DNA of 64,000 nt from Bacteroidota bacterium (GTDB lineage: Bacteria; Bacteroidota; Bacteroidia; AKYH767-A; 2013-40CM-41-45), in assembly GCA_016721305.1 (NCBI GenBank), contig JADKIH010000001.1:454457-518456 (forward strand). Direction: 5' to 3'. Under the pieces are notes generated by a model. It was not told where the DNA came from. It was given only the letters and a program-made list of their open reading frames with translations, and ran no database searches. Both the position numbers and the translations under genes were made by a program. Below are positions 19,902 through 28,574 of this stretch, piece after piece (positions within the stretch are counted from its first letter, which is position 1; every line of letters begins with the position of its first letter).

Positions 19902-19932
19902 TTGTCACGCACCGTTAATTGGCTTATCTTTG
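19902..19932 (+). promoter_or_regulatory. Promoter of miaB
   Basis: TTG (19902-19904), a 20-base spacer and TATCTTTG (19925-19932) match the Bacteroidota -33/-7 consensus TTTG/TAnnTTTG. The expected transcript start, about 19939, rules out a TTG start at 19919 and supports ATG at 19952. Confidence 0.75.
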
Positions 19933-19951
19933 CAGTCCAAATACTAGAAAA

Positions 19952-21430
19952 ATGCAATTACCGGGAAATAAAGTAATCGATGAGGCGCGCCAGGGTGAAG
20001 CGGTAATGGTAGACCGACCTGCAGCCGGGAACGGAAAGAAGCTCTATATGGAGAGCTATGGCTGTGCAATGAATTTTTCGGACAGCGAAATTGTGGCTTC
20101 CATCATGACGGGCATGGGTTATGAAACGACTCGCGTAATGGAAGAAGCGAATGTTATCTTCCTCAACACGTGTTCGATTCGTGATAATGCAGAGCAGAAA
20201 ATCTGGGCACGACTTCGCCAGATTCGCGGTACTAAGAAAAAAAGCGATGAGCTGATTATCGGTGTGCTCGGATGTATGGCGGAACGACTGAAAGACGAAT
20301 TGATGGAGAAAGAAAAGCTCGTTGATATCGTTGTTGGTCCGGATGCTTATCGCGATTTGCCAAATCTGATCAATACAGCAGAATCGGGACAAAAAGCGGT
20401 GAACGTTTTATTGTCGCGCGAAGAAACGTATGCGGAAATTTCGCCGGTACGATTGAGCACAAATGGAATCAGTGCATTCATTTCGATCATGCGCGGTTGT
20501 GATAATATGTGTTCATTCTGCGTTGTACCATTTACGCGTGGTCGTGAACGCAGCCGTGATCCTGAATCAATTGTTGCCGAAGCAAAAAAATTGCTCGACG
20601 CAGGTTATAAAGAAATCACTTTGCTTGGACAGAATGTCGACTCCTATTTGTATTGGGGAGGCGGACAGAAAAAAGATTTACCGCAGGAAACTGTTCAGCT
20701 TGCTTTAGAGCACCGCCTTCCGGAAGAAGAACAACAAAAGTTTACCACATTCGCCGATTTGCTTGAGCATGTTGCGCAATTGAGTCCTTCGTTACGTGTT
20801 CGTTATTCGACGAGCAATCCACGCGACATGACCGATGCGGTGTTGTACATTATGGCGAAGTATGAAAATATTTGCAAGTACGTTCACCTTCCTGTTCAAT
20901 CGGGCAACTCGCGCATTCTAGAGAAAATGAATCGCGGTTATACACGCGAGCAGTACATGGACCGCATTGAGGCCATTCGTCGTATTCTTCCAGATGCAGG
21001 AATTTCGACCGACATCATTACCGGATTTTGTTCGGAGACTGATGAAGAGCACAAGGAAACATTGAGCATGATGGAATATGTGGGCTACGAATATGCTTAC
21101 ATGTTTAAATATTCTGAGCGTCCGGGCACTCTGGCAGGAAGAAAATTTGAAGACGATGTTCCGGAAGAAGTAAAAGCCCGCCGACTCGATGAAATAATTG
21201 AGCTGCAATCACGTCTATCACATCAGAGCAACTTAAAAGACCTTGGTAAAAAGTTTGTCGTACTTGCCGAATCCATTTCAAAAAGAAGCGACGACCATTT
21301 ATCAGGCAGAAATTCTCAAAACAAAGTTGTGATCTTCCCTAAAGGCAAGTATGAGCCGGGAGATTACGTTGAAGTTTTGATCACCGAGTGTACTCCGGCC
21401 ACATTGATAGGAGAAACAACGGGCAATTAA
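19952..21430 (+). CDS. miaB: tRNA-2-methylthio-N6-dimethylallyladenosine synthase MiaB
   Basis: A radical SAM methylthiotransferase that adds a methylthio group to i6A37 of tRNAs reading UNN codons. The N-terminal MTTase domain carries three cluster cysteines ([20 protein letters not shown]). The radical SAM motif CxxxCxxC is in [24 protein letters not shown] domain closes the protein ([13 protein letters not shown]...[12 protein letters not shown]). The start is ATG 19952, set by the promoter. It is the first of a plus-strand run (miaB, sigma-54 activator, lptE, unknown, secG, groES, groEL) that is common in Bacteroidota. The next gene begins 19 bp downstream. Confidence 0.96.
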   Translation: MQLPGNKVIDEARQGEAVMVDRPAAGNGKKLYMESYGCAMNFSDSEIVASIMTGMGYETTRVMEEANVIFLNTCSIRDNAEQKIWARLRQIRGTKKKSDELIIGVLGCMAERLKDELMEKEKLVDIVVGPDAYRDLPNLINTAESGQKAVNVLLSREETYAEISPVRLSTNGISAFISIMRGCDNMCSFCVVPFTRGRERSRDPESIVAEAKKLLDAGYKEITLLGQNVDSYLYWGGGQKKDLPQETVQLALEHRLPEEEQQKFTTFADLLEHVAQLSPSLRVRYSTSNPRDMTDAVLYIMAKYENICKYVHLPVQSGNSRILEKMNRGYTREQYMDRIEAIRRILPDAGISTDIITGFCSETDEEHKETLSMMEYVGYEYAYMFKYSERPGTLAGRKFEDDVPEEVKARRLDEIIELQSRLSHQSNLKDLGKKFVVLAESISKRSDDHLSGRNSQNKVVIFPKGKYEPGDYVEVLITECTPATLIGETTGN

Positions 21431-21449
21431 TATTTATTCAATTACTAAA

Positions 21450-22697
21450 ATGACAATACAGGAAATTAAAGCACGTTTTGGAATCATCGGAAATTCTCCG
21501 TTGCTCGAGCATGCTATCAATGTAGCCAAGCAAGTAGCGGCGACCGAAATTTCCGTTCTCATTTCCGGCGAAAGCGGTGTGGGTAAAGAAGTCTTTCCAC
21601 AGATTATTCATCAACTGAGTCCGCGCAAACACGGACCTTATATTGCCGTAAACTGCGGTGCGATTCCGGAAGGAACGATTGACTCCGAATTATTCGGGCA
21701 CGAAAAAGGATCGTTCACAGGAGCGCATGAAGCACGAAAAGGTTATTTTGAAGTCAGTAATGGAGGAACAATTTTCCTCGACGAAGTCGAAGAATTGCCA
21801 TTGAATACACAAATACGTTTATTGCGCGTACTGGAAACAGGAGAATTTATTAAAGTCGGTTCTTCAAAAGTACAGAAGACAAATGTGCGCGTTGTAGCTG
21901 CGACGAATGTAGATATGTTGCGAGCTATTGAGCATGGAAAATTCCGCGAGGATTTATATTATCGACTGAATACTGTTCCGATTCGCGTACCGCCGTTAAG
22001 AGATCGAAAAGAAGATATTCCATTAATCTTCCGAAAGTTTGCGCACGATTTGGCCGAAAGATATCGGATTCCACCACTGAATTTGCAGAGCGATGCTTTG
22101 CATTTATTGAGCGAATATCGCTGGCCGGGAAATATCCGTCAGCTTAAAAATATTACGGAGCAAATGTCTATTCTCGAAAAGAACCGAGACATTACTTCCG
22201 ACACCTTGCTGAATTATCTCCCTCCTGCTCCTTTGAGCACTTTGCCGATCTTGCTGAAAGACGAGCAAAAGCATAGTCAGGAATTTTCGGAACGCGACAT
22301 ACTTTACAAAGTATTGTTCGAGATGAAAAGAGATATGGATGAAATGAAAATGCTGATCAACGAGATCATGCAGAACTCTCCAAATGATAGCGATTGGCAG
22401 GACAGAAAACAGCAGATCAAACACGATTTGAATCTGACACCGACTACGGCCATTACGCATCAGCCTGAGTCGCATTTCACCATTCAGCCAAGTATGCCAA
22501 CACAACCATCGATAACAGTTTCTCCGATTCAGTCACATGTAGAAGTTGAAGAGTCGTTATCGTTAACAGATAAAGAAAAAGAGTTCATCGAAAAAGCACT
22601 TTCCAAACACAAAGGCCGACGGAAATTAGCAGCGAAAGAGTTGGGGATTTCGGAGAGGACGTTGTATAGGAAGATGAATGAGTATGGGATTCATTAA
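21450..22697 (+). CDS. Sigma-54-dependent transcriptional activator (AAA+ / Fis HTH)
   Basis: An NtrC-class enhancer-binding protein of 415 residues. The AAA+ domain starts almost at the N-terminus (GIIGNSPLLEHAINVAKQVA), with Walker A GESGVGKE, the sigma-54 contact loop in the variant form GSFTGA, Walker B GGTIFLDEVEELP and the arginine-finger region FREDLYYRLNTVPIRVPPLRDRKEDIP. There is no receiver or other sensor domain, so control probably depends on abundance or on a partner. A polar linker (residues 285-375) leads to a Fis-type HTH (GRRKLAAKELGISERTLYRKMNEYGIH). The regulon is unknown; the gene lies between miaB and lptE. Confidence 0.93.
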   Translation: MTIQEIKARFGIIGNSPLLEHAINVAKQVAATEISVLISGESGVGKEVFPQIIHQLSPRKHGPYIAVNCGAIPEGTIDSELFGHEKGSFTGAHEARKGYFEVSNGGTIFLDEVEELPLNTQIRLLRVLETGEFIKVGSSKVQKTNVRVVAATNVDMLRAIEHGKFREDLYYRLNTVPIRVPPLRDRKEDIPLIFRKFAHDLAERYRIPPLNLQSDALHLLSEYRWPGNIRQLKNITEQMSILEKNRDITSDTLLNYLPPAPLSTLPILLKDEQKHSQEFSERDILYKVLFEMKRDMDEMKMLINEIMQNSPNDSDWQDRKQQIKHDLNLTPTTAITHQPESHFTIQPSMPTQPSITVSPIQSHVEVEESLSLTDKEKEFIEKALSKHKGRRKLAAKELGISERTLYRKMNEYGIH

Positions 22698-22700
22698 ACG

Positions 22701-22728
22701 ATTAGCTAATTAGCTGATTAGCTAATTA
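22701..22728. repeat. AGCTRATT array between the activator gene and lptE
   Basis: ATTAGCTAATTAGCTGATTA continues as GCTAATTA, three bases after the TAA of the activator and 10 bp before the lptE ATG. The unit varies only by A/G. It belongs to the family of seven arrays in the window. Confidence 0.85.
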
Positions 22729-22737
22729 AGAACCAAC

Positions 22738-23244
22738 ATGAAAAAATTTCTCTCCCTCCTCCTTATAACCATCTTAGTAGCCGGCACAGGTTGCAAAGTA
22801 AACTACTCCATGACCGGTGCTTCGATTTCGCCGGATGTGAAGACGATTAATATCCGGTATTTTGCGAAAACGGCAGCGTTGGGGCCGGCGTCGTTGAGTC
22901 AGACTTTTACGGAGAAACTGAAGGATAAATTTCAAAATAACACCAGTCTGGCGATTGTTACGGCGAATGGGGATTTGACGCTAGAAGGTTCAATTTCAGG
23001 TTATTCAATTATTCCACAGAGCATTCAGAGCAACGAAACAGCAGCGCAGAACAGACTTACAATTACTGTTAGTGTGAAGTTTACGAATATCAAAAACGAG
23101 AAGCAGAATTTCGAAACCAATTTTTCCCGTTACGTAGATTTTGAAAGCTCGCTGAATATTTCGACTATTGAAGACAATCTGATTACTCAGATCAACGAGC
23201 AGATCATCGACGACATCTTTAACAAGGCAGTGATTAACTGGTAA
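22738..23244 (+). CDS. lptE: LptE-family outer-membrane lipoprotein
   Basis: A 168-residue lipoprotein (signal peptide MKKFLSLLLITILVAGTGC, lipobox AGTGC) starting KVNYSMTGASISPDVKTINIRYF, typical of the Bacteroidota LptE family. LptE plugs the LptD translocon and helps insert LPS into the outer membrane. The protein continues with the beta-rich region LTLEGSISGYSIIPQSIQSNETAAQNRLTITVSVKF. The symbol rests on this pattern and on the conserved position between the sigma-54 activator and secG. Its stop overlaps the next start by one base (TAATG). Confidence 0.85.
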   Translation: MKKFLSLLLITILVAGTGCKVNYSMTGASISPDVKTINIRYFAKTAALGPASLSQTFTEKLKDKFQNNTSLAIVTANGDLTLEGSISGYSIIPQSIQSNETAAQNRLTITVSVKFTNIKNEKQNFETNFSRYVDFESSLNISTIEDNLITQINEQIIDDIFNKAVINW

Positions 23245-24449
23245 TGGACTACAAGCAATTTATCCAACTGATGGAACCCGAAGGTATGGGGTCGAAAGAA
23301 TCGATCGGTATACTTCAGGAATTTGTCAGTGAGTTTCCGTATTTCCAGACTGCTCAGGCCTTGTTGGCTAAAGCACTTCACGAGCAGCAGCATGTATTTA
23401 TTTCTCCCGGAGAAGAAACACGCATTGTACTGCCGAATGACGTTCAGGAAAATGTGGTTACAGAAACTCCTGTAATAACAGAGGAGAAACACGAAGAATG
23501 GATTCACGTCATTCCGACCGAACCGGTATTTGAAATTCCGGAAGCAGAAACAGAAGAAACACCTGTCGTTAACGAACCCGTTTCATCGGACGATCCGCAT
23601 GAAATTATTCGCAAGCGATTAGAAGAAATATTAGGCAAGAAAGAAGAGAAAGCTCCGGAAGTCAAAAAAGATATTCCTGCTATTCCAACTCCTGTGATTG
23701 CAGAAGTGCCGAAGGAAGAAATCAAGAAGCAAGAAATTATCGTTCCGGAATCCAAGGCAATTATTCCGGAATCGAAACCGGAAGTTGTTCAGGCACCGGA
23801 ATTGAAATCAGAAGCTGAGCAAACTCTCGATATTGCATCGAAGACGGAAGAAATAACAAACGATCCGATTGGTCGCATTGAACTTGAGTATGCGATGGAA
23901 GCGACAATTTTACAATCGATCGAAAAGCTTCCATTGATTGAGAAGACGGAACAAGTTGAAGCAAAGAAAGAAGCGGAATCAGAGCAGGCACCTCAGAACT
24001 TCTTCGACTGGCTACGCAGTAAGCACAATTCCGACTTTGGCAATGTGGAGGAAGTTCATGCCGAAGACAGCTCGGGAAGTCAGGAAAAATCGACTCCGAC
24101 AGTACAAGGAAGTCCGCTAGCCGAACCTGAAAGCAGGACAGCTGAAGTGGCAGAAAACCCGGAAAGTACGCAGCTAATTGACAAATTCATTGCTACTGCG
24201 CCACGAATTGTGCCTTCAAAGGCAGAATTTTACTCCCCGGCCAATCAGGCCAAAAAGAGCATCATCGAGCACGAAGACCTTGTTTCTGAGACACTTGCAA
24301 AAATCTATGCTTTACAAGGACATTTAATGAAAGCCCGCTCGTGCTATGTTAAATTATCCTTGCTGAATCCCGAAAAAAAGGCTTACTTTGCGGCCCTTAT
24401 TCAGGAAATAGACAATCATTATAATAATCCGGATAATCAAGACTTATAA
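23244..24449 (+). CDS. Conserved Bacteroidota protein of unknown function, upstream of secG
   Basis: A 401-residue protein without signal peptide or membrane helix. The N-terminus (DYKQFIQLMEPEGMGSKESIGILQEFVSEFPYFQTAQALLAKALHEQQH) and the C-terminus (SIIEHEDLVSETLAKIYALQGHLMKARSCYVKLSLLNPEKKAYFAALIQEI) look helical and TPR-like. The middle (residues 75-290) is a low-complexity Glu/Pro/Lys segment with IPESKAIIPESKPE repeats. Homologues sit in the same place in Bacteroidota genomes, often annotated as TPR proteins. Coupling to lptE is by a one-base overlap, and secG follows directly. Function unknown; a role in envelope assembly or secretion is only a guess. Confidence 0.8.
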   Translation: MDYKQFIQLMEPEGMGSKESIGILQEFVSEFPYFQTAQALLAKALHEQQHVFISPGEETRIVLPNDVQENVVTETPVITEEKHEEWIHVIPTEPVFEIPEAETEETPVVNEPVSSDDPHEIIRKRLEEILGKKEEKAPEVKKDIPAIPTPVIAEVPKEEIKKQEIIVPESKAIIPESKPEVVQAPELKSEAEQTLDIASKTEEITNDPIGRIELEYAMEATILQSIEKLPLIEKTEQVEAKKEAESEQAPQNFFDWLRSKHNSDFGNVEEVHAEDSSGSQEKSTPTVQGSPLAEPESRTAEVAENPESTQLIDKFIATAPRIVPSKAEFYSPANQAKKSIIEHEDLVSETLAKIYALQGHLMKARSCYVKLSLLNPEKKAYFAALIQEIDNHYNNPDNQDL

Positions 24450-24824
24450 ATGTATACAGCGCTTACAGTTCTCATCATTCTAACCAGTGTATTACTGGTT
24501 TTAGTCGTATTGGTTCAAAACCCAAAAGGTGGTGGTATTTCATCGGGCATTATCGGTTCAAACCAGGTAATGGGCGTGAAAAAGACGACCGATTTCATTG
24601 AAAAATTAACTTGGGGATTGGTATTTGCGCTGATCATCCTTTGCCTTGGTGCAGGGTTGGCGTTACCTTCAAAAGAAGATCGCGGAGCGGGCACAAGCTT
24701 GCAAGAGCAATTGGACAAAGTTCCTGCGGGAACAACACCTGCTCAGCAACAACCGGCACAGCAACAACCGGCACAACAACAGCCGGCACAAGAGCAACCG
24801 GCGCCTCAACCGGCAACAAAATAA
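24450..24824 (+). CDS. secG: Preprotein translocase subunit SecG
   Basis: SecG assists SecYE in protein translocation. The 124-residue protein has two membrane helices (YTALTVLIILTSVLLVLVVLVQ and LTWGLVFALIILCLGAGLALP) joined by the family loop NPKGGGISSGIIGSNQVMGVKKTTDFIEK. The C-terminal tail carries four to five PAQQQ/PAQEQ repeats, encoded by near-identical 15-base units at about 24740-24800. The tail may vary in length by slippage. It starts directly after the upstream stop and ends just before a strong terminator. Confidence 0.95.
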   Translation: MYTALTVLIILTSVLLVLVVLVQNPKGGGISSGIIGSNQVMGVKKTTDFIEKLTWGLVFALIILCLGAGLALPSKEDRGAGTSLQEQLDKVPAGTTPAQQQPAQQQPAQQQPAQEQPAPQPATK

Positions 24825-24832
24825 TCACATAA

Positions 24833-24858
24833 AAAACCTCTTAAAAAGAGGTTTTTTT
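24833..24858 (+). terminator. Terminator after secG
   Basis: AAAACCTCTT pairs with AAGAGGTTTT and runs into a T tract. It ends the miaB-secG run and separates it from groES. Confidence 0.9.
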
Positions 24859-25016
24859 ATGCCATCATGTCACCGGAATTCTGACAAGTTTTTCCTCTTT
24901 TTCCGGATAGAAGCAATGTTGGCAGAATCTGCGCCCATGGCGGTTAGTGGCATTATTTCTGACCATCGGGGTCACTCTAAAAAATCTATTCAATTCCTTA
25001 AAAATATCTAAACAAA

Positions 25017-25307
25017 ATGGCCAAAGACATGAAATCAGTTTCAGTAAAACCACTCGCAGATCGCGTATTGGTTGAAGCGGCTCCTGCAGAAGAGAAAACA
25101 GCAGGGGGAATCATCATTCCAGACACAGCGAAGGAAAAACCACAACGCGGAAAAATTGTAGCAGTCGGAAATGGTAAAAAAGATGAACCATTAACGGTAA
25201 AAGTTGGTGATAGCGTACTTTATGGCAAATATGCAGGTACTGAAATCACAGTAGACGGAAGAGAGTATTTGATCATGCGCGAAAGCGACATTTTTGCAAT
25301 TCTCTAA
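25017..25307 (+). CDS. groES: Co-chaperonin GroES
   Basis: A 96-residue lid of the GroEL chamber. It contains [41 protein letters not shown] (including the mobile loop that contacts GroEL) and ends [21 protein letters not shown]. It lies 54 bp before groEL, and both are transcribed separately from secG because of the terminator at 24833-24858. The 158-bp leader shows no CIRCE element; it contains several TGACA/TGGCA words that may belong to heat-shock control. The start ATG 25017 gives MAKDMKSVS; a second ATG nine bases on is possible. Confidence 0.97.
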   Translation: MAKDMKSVSVKPLADRVLVEAAPAEEKTAGGIIIPDTAKEKPQRGKIVAVGNGKKDEPLTVKVGDSVLYGKYAGTEITVDGREYLIMRESDIFAIL

Positions 25308-25358
25308 TCCACTTTTCTTTATCAATCATTCAAAAAACTAACAACTAATAACCAATAA

Positions 25359-26993
<1,635 letters not shown>

Positions 26994-27021
26994 TCTGCTT
27001 AGCTTTCAAAAATGTGAAGAG

Positions 27022-27048
27022 GCCCTGTCGGAAACGATGGGGCTTTTT
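27022..27048 (+). terminator. Terminator after groEL
   Basis: A nine-pair stem (GCCCTGTCG with CGATGGGGC, two G-T pairs) closed by a GAAA tetraloop and followed by TTTTT. Confidence 0.88.
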
Positions 27049-27191
27049 ATTAGTAAGTAATGTGGTAAGTAGTAGTGGTAGGTGGTAGGTAAGTGGTAAT
27101 GGTAGTAAGTAGTAAGTGGTAAAGTAAGGTGAAGCAGTAAGTAGTACTTAGTACTATAATTACTTACTAATTACTAATTACTTACTACTTA
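27049..27191. repeat. TAGTAAG-type repeat tract between convergent genes
   Basis: A degenerate tract of GTAAGTAGTAAG, GTGGTAGGTGGTAAG and similar words on the plus strand, ending in complementary CTTACTACTTACTAATT. The right end therefore forms an inverted repeat with the left. On the minus strand it begins at the TAG stop of the T9SS cargo gene (AATTAGTAAGTAGTAAG). It follows the groEL terminator. Confidence 0.8.
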
Positions 27192-28319
27192 CTAATTCCT
27201 TTCCACCAAAATCCGGCGTGCGACATTCCTCTTTTGTCCGGCGAAGAAGAGGAGGTACGTTCCGGGATTTACTTCGGAGATGTCGACACGGATGCGCTTT
27301 TCGTCGATGGTGTTGTAGATGACGTCGTAACGGACGCCGGAGTTGGTGAGAAGGAATATATCGACGGGCTTTTCATCGGTGTAGATATCGATGTAATCGG
27401 CGGCCGGATTTGGAGCAAGGATAAATGCGCTCAGCGGTTTGGTGAACTTTGAAAATAACGGCCCGTATACTCTGCAGGCTCCATCGCGATCGTATTGACG
27501 GATTCGGTAATATGATGCCGGCAACGGTTCAACGTCTTCGAAATCGTACTCATGCACATTGGTTGAAAAACCTTGCGCTTCTATCGCTGTGAGTTGGAGC
27601 CAGCTCAATGTATCTTCCGAACGTTCGACAGAGAAGTGACTACTATTTGTTTCTGATTGCGTGACCCAATGCAATTGAACGGTTTTGTCGGTCGATTGAA
27701 TTCTGAATTCAGAAACTTCAACCGGAAGCGGAGCGGTATAATAAACTGTGACGTGAATATTATCCACGTAAGCAGTCAACGTCAAAGAAATTAATCCGGA
27801 AAACATTCGTGCAGAGAGGGCCACTCCAAAGTTCGGATCATTTATTTCCGAAGGCGTCCAGGTAGTTCCCCACATGTCGATGATACTACCATATGAGGCT
27901 GTTGCTTTACTCGTTGGCCAATTTGCAGCCCATGCTTTATTCGTTCCGACAAGTGAACCGGTCTTCAATAATTGTACTGCATTATCAGAAACCGCTGCAC
28001 CAATACTGATTCCGGCTGCCCTTCGCTCAATGTCGACTTTAATCCCGCAGATGATTGCTTCGGTCGGTATCGTAAAACCGAGACCTTTCAAACATGCGTA
28101 ATTGGTATTCATCGTAGAGAGAACAGCGACGGCACGACTGGCACTGGCATACGTGTTGTCGGAAGATAGTACGTTTGTAAGATTCGTCCATGTGATTGAA
28201 CCTGTCGCAGAGTTATTCTGCGCAGCAGATCCGTTTCGAGGTCCTACTCCTGTACACTGAGCTTCACACACTGAAGTCAGAAGTACACACACACACGATA
28301 TGTAAATTAACTTTTTCAC
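27192..28319 (-). CDS. Secreted protein with T9SS type A sorting domain
   Basis: A 375-residue cargo protein: signal peptide (MKKLIYISCVCVLLTSVCEAQ), a beta-rich N-terminal domain of about 190 residues (CTGVGPRNGSAAQNNSATGSITWTN... to DNIHVTVYYTAPLPVEVSEF), a fibronectin-like segment (VQLHWVTQSETNSSHFSVERSED), and a C-terminal sorting domain with the hallmark APNPAADYIDIYTDE and the ending PGTYLLFFAGQKRNVARRILVERN. It is exported by Sec and then by the T9SS, with the C-terminus removed on the surface. The actual function of the N-terminal domain is unknown. Confidence 0.88.
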   Translation of the reverse strand: MKKLIYISCVCVLLTSVCEAQCTGVGPRNGSAAQNNSATGSITWTNLTNVLSSDNTYASASRAVAVLSTMNTNYACLKGLGFTIPTEAIICGIKVDIERRAAGISIGAAVSDNAVQLLKTGSLVGTNKAWAANWPTSKATASYGSIIDMWGTTWTPSEINDPNFGVALSARMFSGLISLTLTAYVDNIHVTVYYTAPLPVEVSEFRIQSTDKTVQLHWVTQSETNSSHFSVERSEDTLSWLQLTAIEAQGFSTNVHEYDFEDVEPLPASYYRIRQYDRDGACRVYGPLFSKFTKPLSAFILAPNPAADYIDIYTDEKPVDIFLLTNSGVRYDVIYNTIDEKRIRVDISEVNPGTYLLFFAGQKRNVARRILVERN

Positions 28320-28325
28320 CTTTTA

Positions 28326-28341
28326 ACCTCAAGTGAGGTTT
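28326..28341. promoter_or_regulatory. Palindrome just upstream of the T9SS cargo gene
   Basis: AACCTCA-AG-TGAGGTT, 7 bp before the start codon. A second, longer palindrome with the same CAAGTG centre (AAATTCACA-AG-TGTGAATTT) lies at 28501-28520. Either could be an operator or a leader hairpin. Confidence 0.4.
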
Positions 28342-28546
28342 TACCACAATGTCAAAATACAACGACTTCAAAAAGAAAAGTGTAAAATTCGAGGCAAAAC
28401 TAACCTGGATTCGGTGATGAAAAATCATCGAAGAATCAAAAAGAGTGAAAAAACAATGCGAAAACGAAGACACACACCACAGAGACATACCATTTCTAGC
28501 AAATTCACAAGTGTGAATTTTAGCATGAAAGCGACGTGCGTTGTGA

Positions 28547-28570
28547 TAAAAAGGTAGTGGAAATACCTTT
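28547..28570 (-). terminator. Probable terminator after the GH92 gene
   Basis: On the minus strand AAAGGTA, a seven-base loop and TACCTTTTTA form a short stem with a T run five bases past the stop. Confidence 0.6.
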
Positions 28571-28574
28571 CGGA

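Noticed and set aside
24880..24990. Sigma-54 promoter (TGGCA/TGC) before groES
   Set aside because: The best candidates miss the -12 TTGC element or its spacing, although a sigma-54 activator is encoded nearby.
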